Under the pieces are notes generated by a model that made no database searches, had not been told where the DNA came from, and worked only from the letters and a program-made list of their open reading frames with translations. A stretch of DNA of 64,000 nucleotides. Origin: Zingiber officinale. Taxonomy: Eukaryota; Streptophyta; Magnoliopsida; Zingiberales; Zingiberaceae. The DNA lies in assembly GCF_018446385.1 (NCBI RefSeq), contig NC_055987.1, forward strand, positions 11,865,705 to 11,929,704, written 5' to 3'. How positions within the stretch are numbered: the stretch's first letter is position 1; every line of letters starts with the position of its first letter. Positions 1-12,590 of the stretch are shown piece by piece. A program made the translations under genes and the position numbers.

Positions 1-741
1 GGATGGATTGGCTAACGAAGACTAAGTAGAAGTTTAGATTGAGGTTGTTTCAAATATTGAACATTTAAACCTCAAAACTTCTAAAATTTGGGTTTCTAGT
101 CATTGTTGGTGCAATGACAGAAGTTACCACCATGTCTTTAGGGGAGGGACTCTTTAAAGACATGAAAATTATTTTTCATGAACCTTGGAAGGTGGTTAAC
201 CTTCTGTTGTGAATTTGGAGGTATTTAAACTTGAAATGGAGAAATGGGATAAGGATATCCTCACTATAATTTAGCTCTCAAGTGTAGATTATTCTCAAGG
301 TTGGGTAGTTTTTACAGGTTCAGTTGCAGTGAGGAGAATTATAATGAATGAATGAGCGTATGCATTTTTTTGTAAATCAATGATGTGAACAACAATAGCA
401 AGGGGAGAGTCTCTCAACAAATGGATTTGTTGAAGTGTGCCTGAGGGAGCATAGGTTGATGTGTGTCCAAGCGATGATGTTGATGTGTGCCAATAGGGGA
501 GAATGTATGGTTAAGTTTAGGCTTTCATTACCTAGGTCATGGGGAGAATGAAAGGACTCATGAAAGGGAGTAAGTTAGGCTTTCATTACCTAGAGGGAGT
601 TTGCCCTCTTGGGGAGAATGAAGAGCTTAATTTATGCTTTCATTACCTAGTGGCATGAAGAAGGAGGCTATGGGATTAGCCTAACTTACATATGGGATTG
701 TAAGTGTTATTGTGGTATTGTCAAACATCAAAAGGGGAGAT
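1..741 (+). mobile_element. 3' internal (non-coding) end of gag-type LTR element A
   Basis: No open frame of note. The segment matches in order the untranslated tail of element D (about 56740-57260): TTGTTGATGTGTGCCAATAGGGG, repeated 'gctttcattacctag' phrases, 'ggattagcctaactta', then 'tgtcaaacatcaaaaggggagat'. The last purine-rich stretch (729-741) is the polypurine tract that primes plus-strand synthesis next to the 3' LTR. The 5' LTR and gag of this copy lie left of the window. Confidence 0.8.
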
Positions 742-837
742 TGTTGGTGCAATATCCCTCAGGTCAAGGTTGACCTGGGTAACCAAGCTGAGTCTTGGTT
801 TGGGTTTAGATGTTTGATAATAAGATATTGATTGAAG

Positions 838-1400
838 AAGAGTCAAGTAGGTCAAGGTTGATTGATGACTTGATCGAAGTCCTAACCGGGATGTTAGGCA
901 AAATGAAAGACCTAGTGAGTGAAGCCAAGTGGGTCAATATTGACTGGACAGTCATAGTGAGGAAGTCCTAGAGAGTGAAGTTAGGTAGTTAGGAAGTCCT
1001 AGTGGTGAAGCTAGGCGGATGGAAATCCTGGTGAGTGAAGCTAGGTGGGAAAGTCCTAGTGAGTGAAGCTAGGCGATGAGGAAACCCTAGTGAGTGAAGC
1101 TTGGCAGTGTGAAAGTTCTGGTGAGTGAAGCCAGGCAGGAGAAATCCAGGTGGATCAAGGATGATCGGACATCTAGTGAGTAGAAATCCAAGTGGATCAA
1201 GGATGACTAGATACTTGGCATGAGAAGAAAAGTCCAAGTAGGTCAAGGTTGATTGGATACTTGGCAAGAGGAGAAAAGTCCAAGTGGGTCAAAGGGTTGA
1301 CTGGACACTTGGTGAGGGAGTCCTAACAGGTCAAGGGTGACTAGATGCTAGGTCATGAATAGCCCTAACAAGTCAAGGTTGACCGGATGTTGGTTTGGGA
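838..1400 (+). repeat. Array of short covarying hairpins in LTR A
   Basis: About 15 imperfect units of roughly 22-45 bp. Short units read stem, TGAGTGAAG loop, complementary stem (CCTAG/CTAGG, CCTGG/CCAGG). Longer units have an outer stem such as CCAAGTG/CACTTGG around an inner GGTCAA/TTGAC stem. Stem letters change between units but pairing is mostly kept. Confidence 0.75.
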
Positions 1401-1434
1401 GGTTTGGGACTTGGTTTTGGACAAAATCAAGTCT

Positions 1435-1660
1435 TTGGATCGATCGATGGATCGATCGAGCACTGTCAATGACAGAGCCTCGGATCGTCCTGGGATCGAT
1501 CAGGTCCCAATCGATCGATGGATCGATTGGGCCGCTCTGAGCGATCAGTGGATCGATCCGTGGATCGATCCAGGTAGTCCGCTCGATGGAGCGCCCGGAT
1601 CGATCCGTGGATCGATCAAAGCCTCCGATCGATTGGAACATTGAATCGATCGGGATCCAC
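1435..1660 (+). repeat. GATCGATC palindrome array in LTR A
   Basis: About ten copies of ATCGAT-centred palindromes, such as GGATCGATCC and CCCAATCGAT...ATCGATTGGG, spaced 10-30 bp apart just upstream of a TATA-like motif. Same place in the LTR as the arrays of A2 and H. Confidence 0.8.
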
Positions 1661-2161
1661 CGTTGGCATCGTTTATAGGCTGCGGCAGCGCGTCGATGGC
1701 TGCGGTATCGCTTCTCGATTCACTCCAGTTACTCGCGGCTCCTCCCGCCTGCTCAAAGATCAGATCGCCAGTTCTTGAAGGATCTTGGAAGCTTTCCAAG
1801 TCAAGAGGCGGATCAAAGGCAAGAAGAGAAGCTAGGGTTAGGGTTTTCTGTACTCATTGTAAGCTTTGCGCTTGTATTTTGTTTCCCTTTCCTTTCTTCT
1901 TGTACTGAGAGTCTTGTAGGGCTTCTCCGCCCTCGGTAGTTACCGAAAAGGAGTGTTTTCATAGTGGAGGGTGCGTGCGTGGTGTGGATCCTTGGATTAG
2001 TCACCTCTTGTGAGGTGGATACCAAGTAAACCAACCGTGTTAGCGTTGTTGTATTTGTTTCTGTATTTTCCGCTGCACATCTTTGAAGGAACAAGCAACG
2101 CCGAGCACCGAGCGAACGCGACGAGCTATTCACCCCCCTCTAGCTACTTTTGGTCCTAACA

Positions 2162-4589
2162 TATTTGTTCTTTTAGGTTTTGACTTGGATCTCCTGCGGA
2201 ACTTAACACGTTCGACCCAAATCACCTTAAGTTATTAATTCCATTAAATATTAATTTCCATAATTGGTTCCCAGTACTAACGTGGCGAGGCACACGGCCT
2301 TCTTGGATATGGGAGCAACCACCACCGACTAGACAAAACCTTTTATAGAAAGCTAATATTTAATTTCCTAAAATAACTTTAGGTTAACTGAAAAGAACAA
2401 TCAAATCACAAGGAAAAAAAACAAAAGAACACAACATCGAAAAACATATTCGAAATTCTAGAATCGTAAGCCTCTTGTATTTGGTATTATTTCCATAAAT
2501 AACTAGTATGATGCGGAAAGAAAAATTACTAGTTATACCTTGTAGAAAAACCTCTTGATCTTCTACCGTATTCCTCTTCTAACCTCGGACGTTGTGTGGG
2601 CAACGATCTTCCGAGATGAGAAACCACCAAGCACCTTCTTCTTCTCCTAGCTAGGTTCGGCCAACACAAAGAAGCTTCGCCAAGGACGAAGAACAAAACA
2701 CCAACCAAACTCCAAGGGATACAAGCTTTCTCTCCTTCTTCTTCTTCTTCTCCAAGTAGTATCCGGCCACCACAAGAACTCCAAGCAAGAGATAAGTTTC
2801 TGCCACCACAAAAAAAGAAGAAAGGAAGAGGATGGTCGGCCACAATAATTTTCTTCAAGAATGAATAATTTCGGCCACCACCAATACTCCAAGGGATGCT
2901 AGAGATGAGACTTGCTTTCTCTCCTTCTTCTCCTTCCTTGATCCGGCCACAAACAAAAGCTCCACCAAGAAGATAGGTTTCGGCCAACAAGAGGAGAAGA
3001 GAGAAAGGGAAGGGCCGGTCACCACACCAAGGAAAAGAGGGAGAAAAATAATAGAGGTTGTTCTCCATGAAGGCACCCCTACCCCTTCTTTTATATTCCT
3101 TGGCTTTGGCAAATAAGGAAATTTATTTATAATAAAATTTCCTTAACTTTCCTTGACAACAATTAATTAAGAAAAAATTAAATAAATTTTCCTAATTAAT
3201 TGTATGTGGCCGGCCACCTCATGTAGAGCAAATAGGATAATTTTAATCAACAATTAAAACTTCCTTTTTTGTTTTTGGAAATTTTAAAAAATAAAATTTC
3301 CTTTTAAAATCCCTTCATGGTTGATAAAAAGAAATTTCTATAATTTTAATTTTCAACATGTGAATAATTTTTCAGAGAGAAAAAATAAAATATCTTTCCA
3401 ATCTACAAATAAGGAAAGAGATCTAATCTCTTTCTTTTAATCTTTTGTAGAAGAGATATTTTAATTTTAATTCTCTGTAATAAATTATATCTTCCACATA
3501 ATAAAAATTAAAATTAAAATTCTTTTAATTTAATGGGGCCGGCCACCTAAGCTTGGGTTCAAGCTAGGGCCGGCCACCCATGAACCAAGGCTTGGCCGGC
3601 CCTAGCTTGAACCACAAGCTAGCTTGGCCGACCCCTTTCTCATGGGTATGAAGGTGGGTATAGGTGGGTATAGTACTCTATAAATAAGAGGCTACGATAG
3701 GGACCGAGAGGAGGAATTGGTTTTGGTCTCCCGATAAAATTAAGCATCCCGTATTCGCCCCGAACACATAACTTAATTTTAATTAATTCATTCCACTAGA
3801 GAACTATTAACGAACTACGCACCAATCCCAAATTACATTTTTGGGCTCCTTCTTATTATGAGTGTGTTAGTCTCCCTGTGTTTAAGATATCGAATGCCCA
3901 CTAATTAAGTGAGTTACTGACAACTCATTTAATTAATATCTTAGTCCAAGAGTAGTACCACTCAACCTTATTATCATGTCGGACTAAGTCCACCTGCAGG
4001 GTTTAACATGACAATCCTTATGAGCTCCTCTTGAGGACATTATCAACCTAGTATCTCTAGGACACAGTTTCCTTTTATAATCAACAACACACACTATAAG
4101 TGATACCATTTCCCAACTTATCGGGCTTATTGATTTATCGAACTAAATCTCACCCATTGATAAATTAAAGAAATAAATATCAAATATATGTGCTTGTTAT
4201 TATATTAGGATTAAGAGCACACACTTCCATAATAACCGAGGTATTTGTTTCTTTATAAAGTCAGTATAAAAGAAACGACCTCAAATGGTCCTACTCAATA
4301 CACTCTGAGTGTACTAGTGTAATTATACAGTCAAGATAAACTGATACCTAATTACACTACGACCTTCCAATGGTTTGTTCCTTTCCATTATGGTCGTGAG
4401 CTACTGTTTATAATTTATAAGATACTGACAACATGATCCTCTGTGTGTGACACCACACACCATGTTATGTACAATATAAATTAATTGAACAACTACATTT
4501 ATCATAAATGTAGACATTTGACCAATGTGATTCTTATTTCTAGATAAATGTTTATACCAAAAGCTAGACTTTTAGTATACACTCTAACA
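2162..4589 (-). mobile_element. 3' LTR (left copy) of Copia element B, truncated
   Basis: Nearly identical to the right LTR at 9123-11576, but the outermost 145 bp or so (right-copy 9123-9267) are missing at the junction with LTR A. It ends on the plus strand with ACTCTAACA, followed by 'atctcccactt', the reverse complement of a polypurine tract, so B reads on the minus strand. It keeps about 105 bp (around 4048-4150) that the right copy has lost. A 179-codon open frame (2529-3068, -) lies in the transcribed part. It is also open in the right copy, but LTR identity alone explains that. Confidence 0.88.
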
Positions 4590-7500
4590 ATCTCCCACTT
4601 ATTCTAAAAGACTAAGCTGCTATATCTGCTGCCATACATCTGATTCCTAATCCTTCAACATGTCCATCAAAATCTCTTGCCTTAAGGACCTCGGTGGAAG
4701 GATCTATAGGTCATCACCTGATGCAATCTAGGCAGCAACAACTTCTCCTCGTTTATACGATTTCTCGTATTGGGTGGTACTTGCGCTATATTGTGTTTAC
4801 TTGCCTTTATAGACTTATGGTTTCTTCGAGTTTGTTACTGCACCAATATTATTACAATAAATTGTAATAATCTTTGGACAAACCAGAAATCATATCTAAG
4901 TCTATCTTGAGATTATTGAGTCATTCATCTTTTATAGCTACCTCAGAGGCTTGCCATATACTAAGCTTCTATGGTGGAGTCCAGAAAAATACTATGCTTA
5001 TCACTCTTCCACAGTTATGACTTTACCTCCTAAAGTAAACACAAAACCCCGAGGTTGACTTATTATTGTCCCTATCCGATTGGAAGTCAAAATCCGTGTA
5101 ACCCATAGGGACCAAATTAACTGCCTTGTAAGCTAGCATATAATCTCTAGCGCCTCTAAGGTACTTTAATATATGCTTTACTGTAGTCCAATGTCCTTGT
5201 CTAGGGTTACTTTGATATATGCTAACTATGCTCTTGGCAAAACAGATTTCTGATCTCGTGCATAACATACATTAGGTTGTCTAACTGCCAAAGCATAAAG
5301 AACTGCCTACATTTCCTTTATCTCCTTTGATGTCTACAGAGACATATCTTTAGATAAAGTTACTCCATCCTGAAAAGGTAAGAAACCTTTCTTGGAGTTT
5401 TGCATGCTTAAAACGAGCAAGGATTTTTTCGATATATGAAGCTTGGGATAAGTAAAATATTCTTTTCTTGCGATCCCTTATTACTTTGATCTCAAGAATA
5501 TATTCATTCTCCCAAGTCCTTTATATCGAATTGTTTGGACAACCATACCCTTACTTCTGACAACATTTTGATATTGTTTCCAACTACCAAAAATGTTATC
5601 TACGTATAGTACAAGAAATACCACCACGCTTCCATCACACCTTTTGTATACACAAGACTTACCCGGTAAATAAATCCATGAGTCTGAATTACTTTGATAA
5701 ACCGGATGTTCCAAGACCTTGAAGCTTTGCCTCAGTCCAAGACCGATTGAGCTTACAAGATGCTCTTAGCCCTTTGCAATGAACCCTTCTGGTTGCTTTA
5801 TATGGATGCTTTCTTCAAGACTTCCATTAAGGAATACTGTCTTGACATCCACTTGCCAAATAGATAAAAGAATCCGGATAGACTTAAGCATGGCTACCAG
5901 TGAAAAAAAAAGTTTCCTTTTTCATCAAGCCTTGCTTTGAAGGTTTCTACCTCCCTGTCTATCCCTCTTTTTTCCTATTATAGACCTTTTACACCCAAAG
6001 GCTTTTACACCACTTGGTGGTTCTACAAGCTTCCAGATTTTATTAGAATACATATATTCTAATTCTATTATTCATTACTCTTTGCCAAGATGCTGCATAT
6101 TTATTTTGGAGTGCTTCGTCATATGTCCGGAGATCAGGTTCATGTCCTTCAGGGATCGAGTTCAAAAACTCTCCCAAAACATGAATCTTTTAAGGTTGCT
6201 TAACAACCCTCCCACTACGACAAGACATTTTCTGCAATTGTGTATCATTTGTGATACGTGTTGTAGTTTTCTTGTGGTATCTCATCTTGTACAGTTGGTA
6301 CTAGATTAGACATGTCTTTTATTATTTCCTTAAGAACAAATTTACTTATGAGCACATGGTTCATTATATAGTCCTTTTAAAATCAGTCATTGATGCTAAC
6401 AATGACCTTCTGATTTTAAGACTATAAACCTACTTTTGTTTATCTAGGATAACTTACAAACAAGTGAACTCCTATCCAACTTATTATTATCTCTCTTTAA
6501 CATATGTGCTGGATTACCCGAATCCGAATATGCTTCAAAATAGGCTTACGCCTATTCAGCAATTCTATATGAGTAGAGAGTTCTAACTTGGAAGGTACTA
6601 TGTTCACTTTCGTTTTCAAAGTTTTATCCTTAAAACAAATTTGGTAATTTTCTGAATAACTCATCATCTATCTAATTATTCCATAAGAGTCCTTTACCTT
6701 CTTTCTACTACATCATTCTGTTGGGGTGTACCAGATGCAGTTAGTTGGGATTGAAATCCAACTACTGATAAGTGACTCCTAAAATCTCTCAAGAGGTACT
6801 TGCCACTACGATCTTCCATAGTGACTTTTTACTTTAACATTTCTACGCATCAACCTTGTACTCTTTGAACTAATCAAAGTACTTAGTCTTGCGGTACATT
6901 AAGTAAATTTATTTGTATCTTGAATAGTTGTCTATAAAATAGACAAAATATTCAATACTACCTCTTGTCTGATAGTCATAGGATCACACAAATCAGAATG
7001 AACCGATTTCAACATATCTTTGACTCCATACCCCTTGGACTTAAAAACTTCTTGATTATTTTCCTTCCAAGTAAGACTCGCAGGTTGGAAATATTTCCAC
7101 TACCAATGAACCCAAAAGTTCATTAGCTACCAATGAATCCTACTCAAGTATAACCTAGCTTTTAGATGCCAAAGATATAATTGGTTCATTTCTGAAGGTT
7201 GCTTTCTCTTAAAATTAGAAGATGTGTTACTAATTTCCATTTGTTGCATCGTGGGAGTTATTGGATTATAAATTGTCAACCATCATACCAGAATAGATAA
7301 CTTCCCTATTTTTCTTGATAACAACTTTGTTATCAAAATAGACACAATATCTATAATAGTTTAGAAACTGAAATCAGGTTCTTTCTAAACTTGGTACGTA
7401 AAGACAATTACTTAAAATCCATATTTTATTCTTATCAAAGGATAAACATCTCCCACTGCAATAGCTACCACTTTTACAGTAGTGTCCATGTGGACGGTGA

Positions 7501-9122
7501 TTTACCTTTCATTTAGTTGTCAGGTTTCCTGGAACCCTGCAATGAATTGCAGACATGATTAATGCCATCTTGTATCTACACTCCAGGTTCTGGTAGATAA
7601 CACCACTAGACATGTTTCAACTAATGAATTAGATACACCTAAATTGTTCTTAGTTCTAAGAAGACAGTCTACCTTAATGTCCAAGTCCTATTTCCAATCA
7701 TTACAATTTGGACTACTAAGTCTTTTTCTATAGTATGACTACTAGGGATTGACAAACATCCTAAGAATCACAAAAATATTTGGTCAAGATCAACTCCTTA
7801 AAATCTCCATAAATTTTGCGTATACAAAATCGAAGAGGAGATTTTATTCATTAATTTTATTATCTCGTCAACTTTTCTTTATGACGAATAAAATTAATAG
7901 TTGATCTGTCTTTGATCAAATATTTGGTCAAAACTCTTTGAATTTAAAATAACATTGATTCCTCAAACAATATTATTTAAATTCACCAACACCTCAAACA
8001 CCGTGAATTTTGCATGCCACGTTAGTGTGGACGTATACAAATTCATCATTTGTAAGAGGAGGGTTTTACCCATTGACTATCTTGTCAATATAACTTTTTA
8101 ACAAATAAAATTACCTCAAACACCATGAATCTTGTATGCCACGTTAGTGTGGACGTATACAAATTCAAACATTTGTAAGAGGGGTTTATTAATTTTATTA
8201 TATTGCCAATCTAGTTTTATGACAAATCAATAGTTGGTTTCCTTTGGTCACACAAGTGATAGTAGTGACTCCGTTGGGAGGATACTATTAAATGTGTCTA
8301 AGTGTATACCATTACTTGACACTAAGTCCATTAATAAGATTATGCCCTTCCGTTGGGGAAGATCACACGCTCTTAATTAACTTCCTATAGTCATCCAAAA
8401 TGGAAGTCTATTCTAGTGATCCACAAACAAGCTCATCCGTTATGGAGGAAGGCACTCGAGCCAATGCGAAAGCTTGTTTGCATCACTTACAAACCAAGAA
8501 TGGAGACCATGGATTTACTTAAAATCCCTCTCCCACTTAGTTATTTATAAATGAGGAATTTTAACTATGCTAGCCTACTAAATATGTAAACCAACATGCA
8601 CATACAAAAATAAAAGCAATAAATAGAAAATCTAATTTTCAACTATTATGGCTTTTATCTCTAGTTGTCCTCCGTGTGTTGTCATCCCAAGCTGCCGCCA
8701 TATTTGGCCACCGCCACCAGGACTAGCCGTCGCATCCATCTTGCTCCTAGTTCCACTGCTCGGGTCCTTAGAAGGTTCCACGCTTTGCAAGATTTGATCC
8801 ATGACATAAATAGAATTTTATATTTTTGATCCTATATTCCATAAAAGGAATGTACATGTATCTAGATCAAAATAAAATCCTAATAAAACTAAATACGACT
8901 CTGCTTCTGTATTTTATAATACAATCATGCACACACATATAAATGCCCTTGACATGTCCAAGGGTCCAATCACACACATAATAACTAAAAGCCATAATAG
9001 TTGGATCCTGCATCCACAAAGTTAGCACATCCTACTATTAACCTGCCTAAATTATGTATGACATGTGCATAATTAAACTAATACCAAATACATAGAGGCA
9101 AAACCCTAGCTCTGATACCAAT
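4590..9122 (-). pseudogene. Decayed internal region of Copia element B (gag-pol remnants)
   Basis: Minus-strand Copia polyprotein remains, broken by many stops and frameshifts. The 5' leader is followed by a short ATG frame (8802 downwards). Integrase remains include a GTPQQN-type motif (about 6699-6735). Reverse transcriptase remains (5481-5714) carry YVDN in place of the catalytic YVDD. RNase H/tail remains lie at 5023-5268 (HILKYLRGARDYML, then STSGFCVYF). The order LTR, PBS, gag, IN, RT, RNase H is that of Ty1/Copia. No segment can encode a working enzyme. Confidence 0.85.
9109..9120 (-). other. Primer-binding site of element B
   Basis: Reads TGGTATCAGAGC on the minus strand, complementary to the 3' end of plant initiator tRNA-Met, two bases inside the 5' LTR. 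Confidence 0.85.
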
Positions 9123-11576
9123 TGTTGGGTGCTACTCGGAAAACCTAGAGGTTCCACTGTACAAAAATTTTATACAAAGGTCTGAACCTTTTCCTAGCTA
9201 CCATGTGTTCTTTTAAATTAAATTTTGGATCGCCTGCGGAACTTAACACGTTTGATCCAAAACTTAATCTATTTGTTCTTTTAGGTTTTAACTTGGATCT
9301 CCTGCGGAACTTAACACGTTCGACCCAAATCACCTTAAGTTATTAATTCCATTAAATATTAATTTCCATAATTGGTTCCCAGTACTGACGTGGCGAGGCA
9401 CACGGCCTTCTTGGATATGGGAGCAACCACCACCGACTAGACAAAACCTTTTATAGAAAGCTAATATTTAATTTCCTAAAATAACTTTAGGTTAACCGAA
9501 AAGAACAATCAAATCACAAGGAAAAAAATAAAAGAACACAACATCGAAAAACATATTCGAAATTCTAGAATCGTAAGCCTCTTGTATTTGGTATTATTTC
9601 CATAAATAACTAGTATGATGCGGAAAGAAAAATTACTAGTTATACCTTGTAGAAAAATCTCTTGATCTTCTACCGTATTCCTCTTCTAACCTCGGACGTT
9701 GTGTGGGCAACGATCTTCCGAGATGAGAAACCACCAAGCACCTTCTTCTTCTCCTAGCTAGGTTCGGCCAACACAAAGAAGCTTCACCAAGGACGAAGAA
9801 CAAAACACCAACCAAGCTCCAAGGGATACAAGCTTTCTCTCCTTCTTCTTCTTCTTCTCCAAGTAGTATCCGGCCACCACAAGAACTCCAAGCAAGAGAT
9901 AAGTTTCCGCCACCACAAAAAAAGAAGAAAGGAAGAGGATGGCCGGCCACAATAATTTTCTTCAAGAATGAATAATTTCGGCCACCACCAATGCTCCAAG
10001 GGATGCTAGAGATGAGACTTGCTTTCTCTCCTTCTTCTCCTTCCTTGATCCGGCCACAAACAAAAGCTCCACCAAGAAGATAGGTTTCGGCCAATAAGAG
10101 GAGAAGAGAGAAAGGGAAGGGCCGGCCACCACACCAAGGAAAAGAGGGAGAAAAATAATAGAGGTTGTTCTCCATGAAGGCACCCCTACCCCTTCTTTTA
10201 TATTCCTTGGCTTTGGCAAATGAGGAAATTTATTTATAATAAAATTTCCTTAACTTTCCTTGACAACAATTAATTAAGAAAAAATTAAATAAATTTTCCT
10301 AATTAATTGTATGTGGCCGGCCACCTCATGTAGAGCAAATAGGATAATTTTAATCAACAATTAAAACTTCCTTTTTTGTCTTTGGAAATTTTAAAAAATA
10401 AAATTTCCTTTTAAAATCCCTTCATGGTTGATAAAAAGAAATTTCTATAATTTTAATTTTCAACATGTGAATAATTTTTCAGAGAAAAAATAAAATATCT
10501 TTCCAATCTACAAATAAGGAAAGAGATCTAATCTCTTTCTTTTAATCTTTTTGTAGATCTTTTTAAAGAGAGATATTTTAATTTTAATTCTCTGTAATAA
10601 ATTATATCTTCCACATAATAAAAATTAAAATTAAAATTCTTTTTAATTTAATGGGGGTCGGCTACCTAAGCTTGGGTTCAAGCTAGGGTCGGCCACCCAT
10701 GAACCAAGGCTTGGCCGGCCCCTTTCTCATGGGTATGAAGGTGGGTATAGGTGGGTATAGTACTCTATAAATAAGAGGCTACGATAGGGACCGAGAGGAG
10801 GAATTGGTTTTGGTCTCCCGATAAAATTAAGCATCCCATGTTCGCCCCGAACACACAACTTAATTTTATCAATAATAATTCATTCCACTAGAGAACTATT
10901 ATTGAACTACCGCACCAATCCCAAATTACATTTTTGGGCTCCTTCTTATTATGAGTGTGTTAGTCTCCCTGTGTTTAAGATATCGAATGTCCACTAATTA
11001 AGTGAGTTACTGACAACTCATTTAATTAATATCTTAGTCCAAGAGTAGTACCACTCAACCTTATCGTCATGTCGGACTAAGTCCACCTGCAGGGTTTAAC
11101 ATGACAATCCTTATGAGCTCCTCTTGGGGACATTATCAACCTAGTAATATATCAAAGAAATAAATATCAAATATATGTGCTTGTTATTATATTAGGATTA
11201 AGAGCACACACTTCCATAATAACCGAGGTCTTTGTTTCTTTATAAAGTCAGTATAAAAGAAACGACCTCAAATGGTCTTACTCAATACACTCTGAGTGTA
11301 CTAGTGTAATTATACAGTCAAGATAAACTGATACCTAATTACACTACGACCTTCCAATGGTTTATTCCTTTCCATTATGGTCGTGAGCTACTGTTTATAA
11401 TTTATAAGATACTGACAACATGATCCTCTGTGTGTGACACCACACACCATGTTTTGTACAATATAAATTAATTGAACAACTACATTTATCATAAATGTAG
11501 ACATTTGACCAATGTGATTCTTATTTCTAGATAAATGTTTATACCAAAAGCTAGGCTTTTAGTATACACTCTAACA
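9123..11576 (-). mobile_element. 5' LTR (right copy) of Copia element B
   Basis: Plus-strand termini TGTTGGGTGC...CTCTAACA. Very close to the left LTR apart from the 145-bp truncation there and a deletion of about 105 bp here (near 11147), which points to a fairly recent insertion whose pol has nevertheless decayed. It contains the same 179-codon frame (9636-10175, -), low-complexity and rich in K/E- and W-coding repeats. I do not regard it as a gene. Confidence 0.88.
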
Positions 11577-11627
11577 ACATGGAGATTGCAGGTGCAATTG
11601 TTCATGTGGTGAGATTGTGAAGGAGAG

Positions 11628-12205
11628 TCAAGTACGTCAAGGTTGACTGGATGCTTGACTAGAAAATCCTGGTGACTGAAGCCAGGTGAAAGACCTAGTG
11701 AGTGAAGGTAGGCAGCATGGAAAGTCCTGGTGAGTGAAGCCAGGTGAAAGTCCTAACTGGGAGGTTAGACAGACTGAAAGTCCTGGTGAGTGAAGCCAGG
11801 TAGAAGGAAAAACCCAAGTGAGTGAAGCTAGGTGAAAGTCCCGGTGAGTGAAGCCGGGCAGCTGGAAAATCCTGGTGAGTGAAGCCAGGTGAAAGACCTA
11901 GTGAGTGAAGCTAGGCAGTATGGAAAGTCTTGGTGAGTGAAGCCAGGCACAGGAAATCCAGATGGATCAAGTTTGATCAGACATATGGTATTGGGAAGTC
12001 CAAGTAGGTCAAAGGGATTGACCGGATACTTGGCACGGGAAATCCAAGTGGATCAAGGTTGATCGAACACCTGGTGAACATAAGTCCAAGTGGGTCAAAG
12101 GGATTGACCGGACACTTGGTGAGGGAGTCCTAACAGGTCAAGGGTGACCGGATGCTAGGCATGATGTATCAACAGGTCATGGTTGACCGGATGTTGGTTT
12201 AGGGG
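11628..12205 (+). repeat. Covarying hairpin array in LTR A2
   Basis: The cleanest array in the window. Examples: CCTGG/CCAGG (11668-11686), CCTAG/CTAGG, CCCGG/CCGGG, CCTAAC/GTTAG, CCAAGTA/TACTTGG (12000-12033) and CCAAGTG/CACTTGG (12086-12119). The last two contain an inner GGTCAA/TTGACC stem. Confidence 0.8.
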
Positions 12206-12239
12206 ACTATGGACTTGTTTTTGGGCAAAAACAAGAGCT

Positions 12240-12590
12240 GGATCGATCAGCCGATCGATTGGCTCATGCCCAATCGATTGGCCGATCGATTGGCTCATGC
12301 CCAATCGATTGGCCGATCGATTGGGAGAGTCCCCACGACAAGCCTCCTCCCAATCGATCAGTGGATCGATTGGGGAGAAGTGCCGCGCAAACAGAAAGCC
12401 TCCCAATCGATCAGCCGATCGATTGGGAGCCTCCGATCGATCAATCGATCGATTGGGAAGTGCGATTTCGCACGATAAGCCCTGGATCGATCAGCCGATC
12501 GATCCAGGTAATTCTCGAGAGCACAGAGGCGCTCTGGATCGATCGACCGATCGATCCAAAGCCTCCTCGATCGATTGGGAGCAATCCAAT
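12240..12590 (+). repeat. AATCGATT/GATCGATC palindrome array in LTR A2
   Basis: Nine or more dyads. Inverted repeats CCCAATCGAT...ATCGATTGGG occur at 12300-12325 and 12401-12428, and TGGATCGATC...GATCGATCCA at 12483-12506. They are separated by unique spacers such as 'gagtccccacgacaagcct'. Confidence 0.85.

Larger units (their letters stand above)
742..2161 (+). mobile_element. 3' LTR of element A
   Basis: Begins TGTTGGTGCAAT directly after the polypurine tract and ends TTGGTCCTAACA, the same termini as the D and G LTRs. Inside, in order: a hairpin-repeat array (about 838-1400), a GATCGATC palindrome array (about 1435-1660), a TATA-like TTTATAGG near 1672, and a region closing in 'ctattcacccccctctagct' that matches the H and A2 LTRs. 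Peptides rich in 'RSIDRS' in several frames are translations of the palindromes, not genes. The right edge abuts element B without a recognisable target duplication. Confidence 0.85.

Noticed and set aside
1348..1644. Open frames rich in 'DRSIDRS' on both strands (also 12155-12717 and 46999-47292)
   Set aside because: They are translations of GATCGATC palindromes, open in several frames at once. There is no domain and no start context.
2529..3112. Open frames (64-179 codons) in the B LTRs as candidate genes
   Set aside because: Low-complexity purine-rich LTR sequence; duplicated only because LTRs are copies.
11628..12205. CRISPR-like array of short repeats with spacers
   Set aside because: The units vary on both arms, spacers are not unique and regular, and the array lies in a plant LTR. 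It is a hairpin repeat array.
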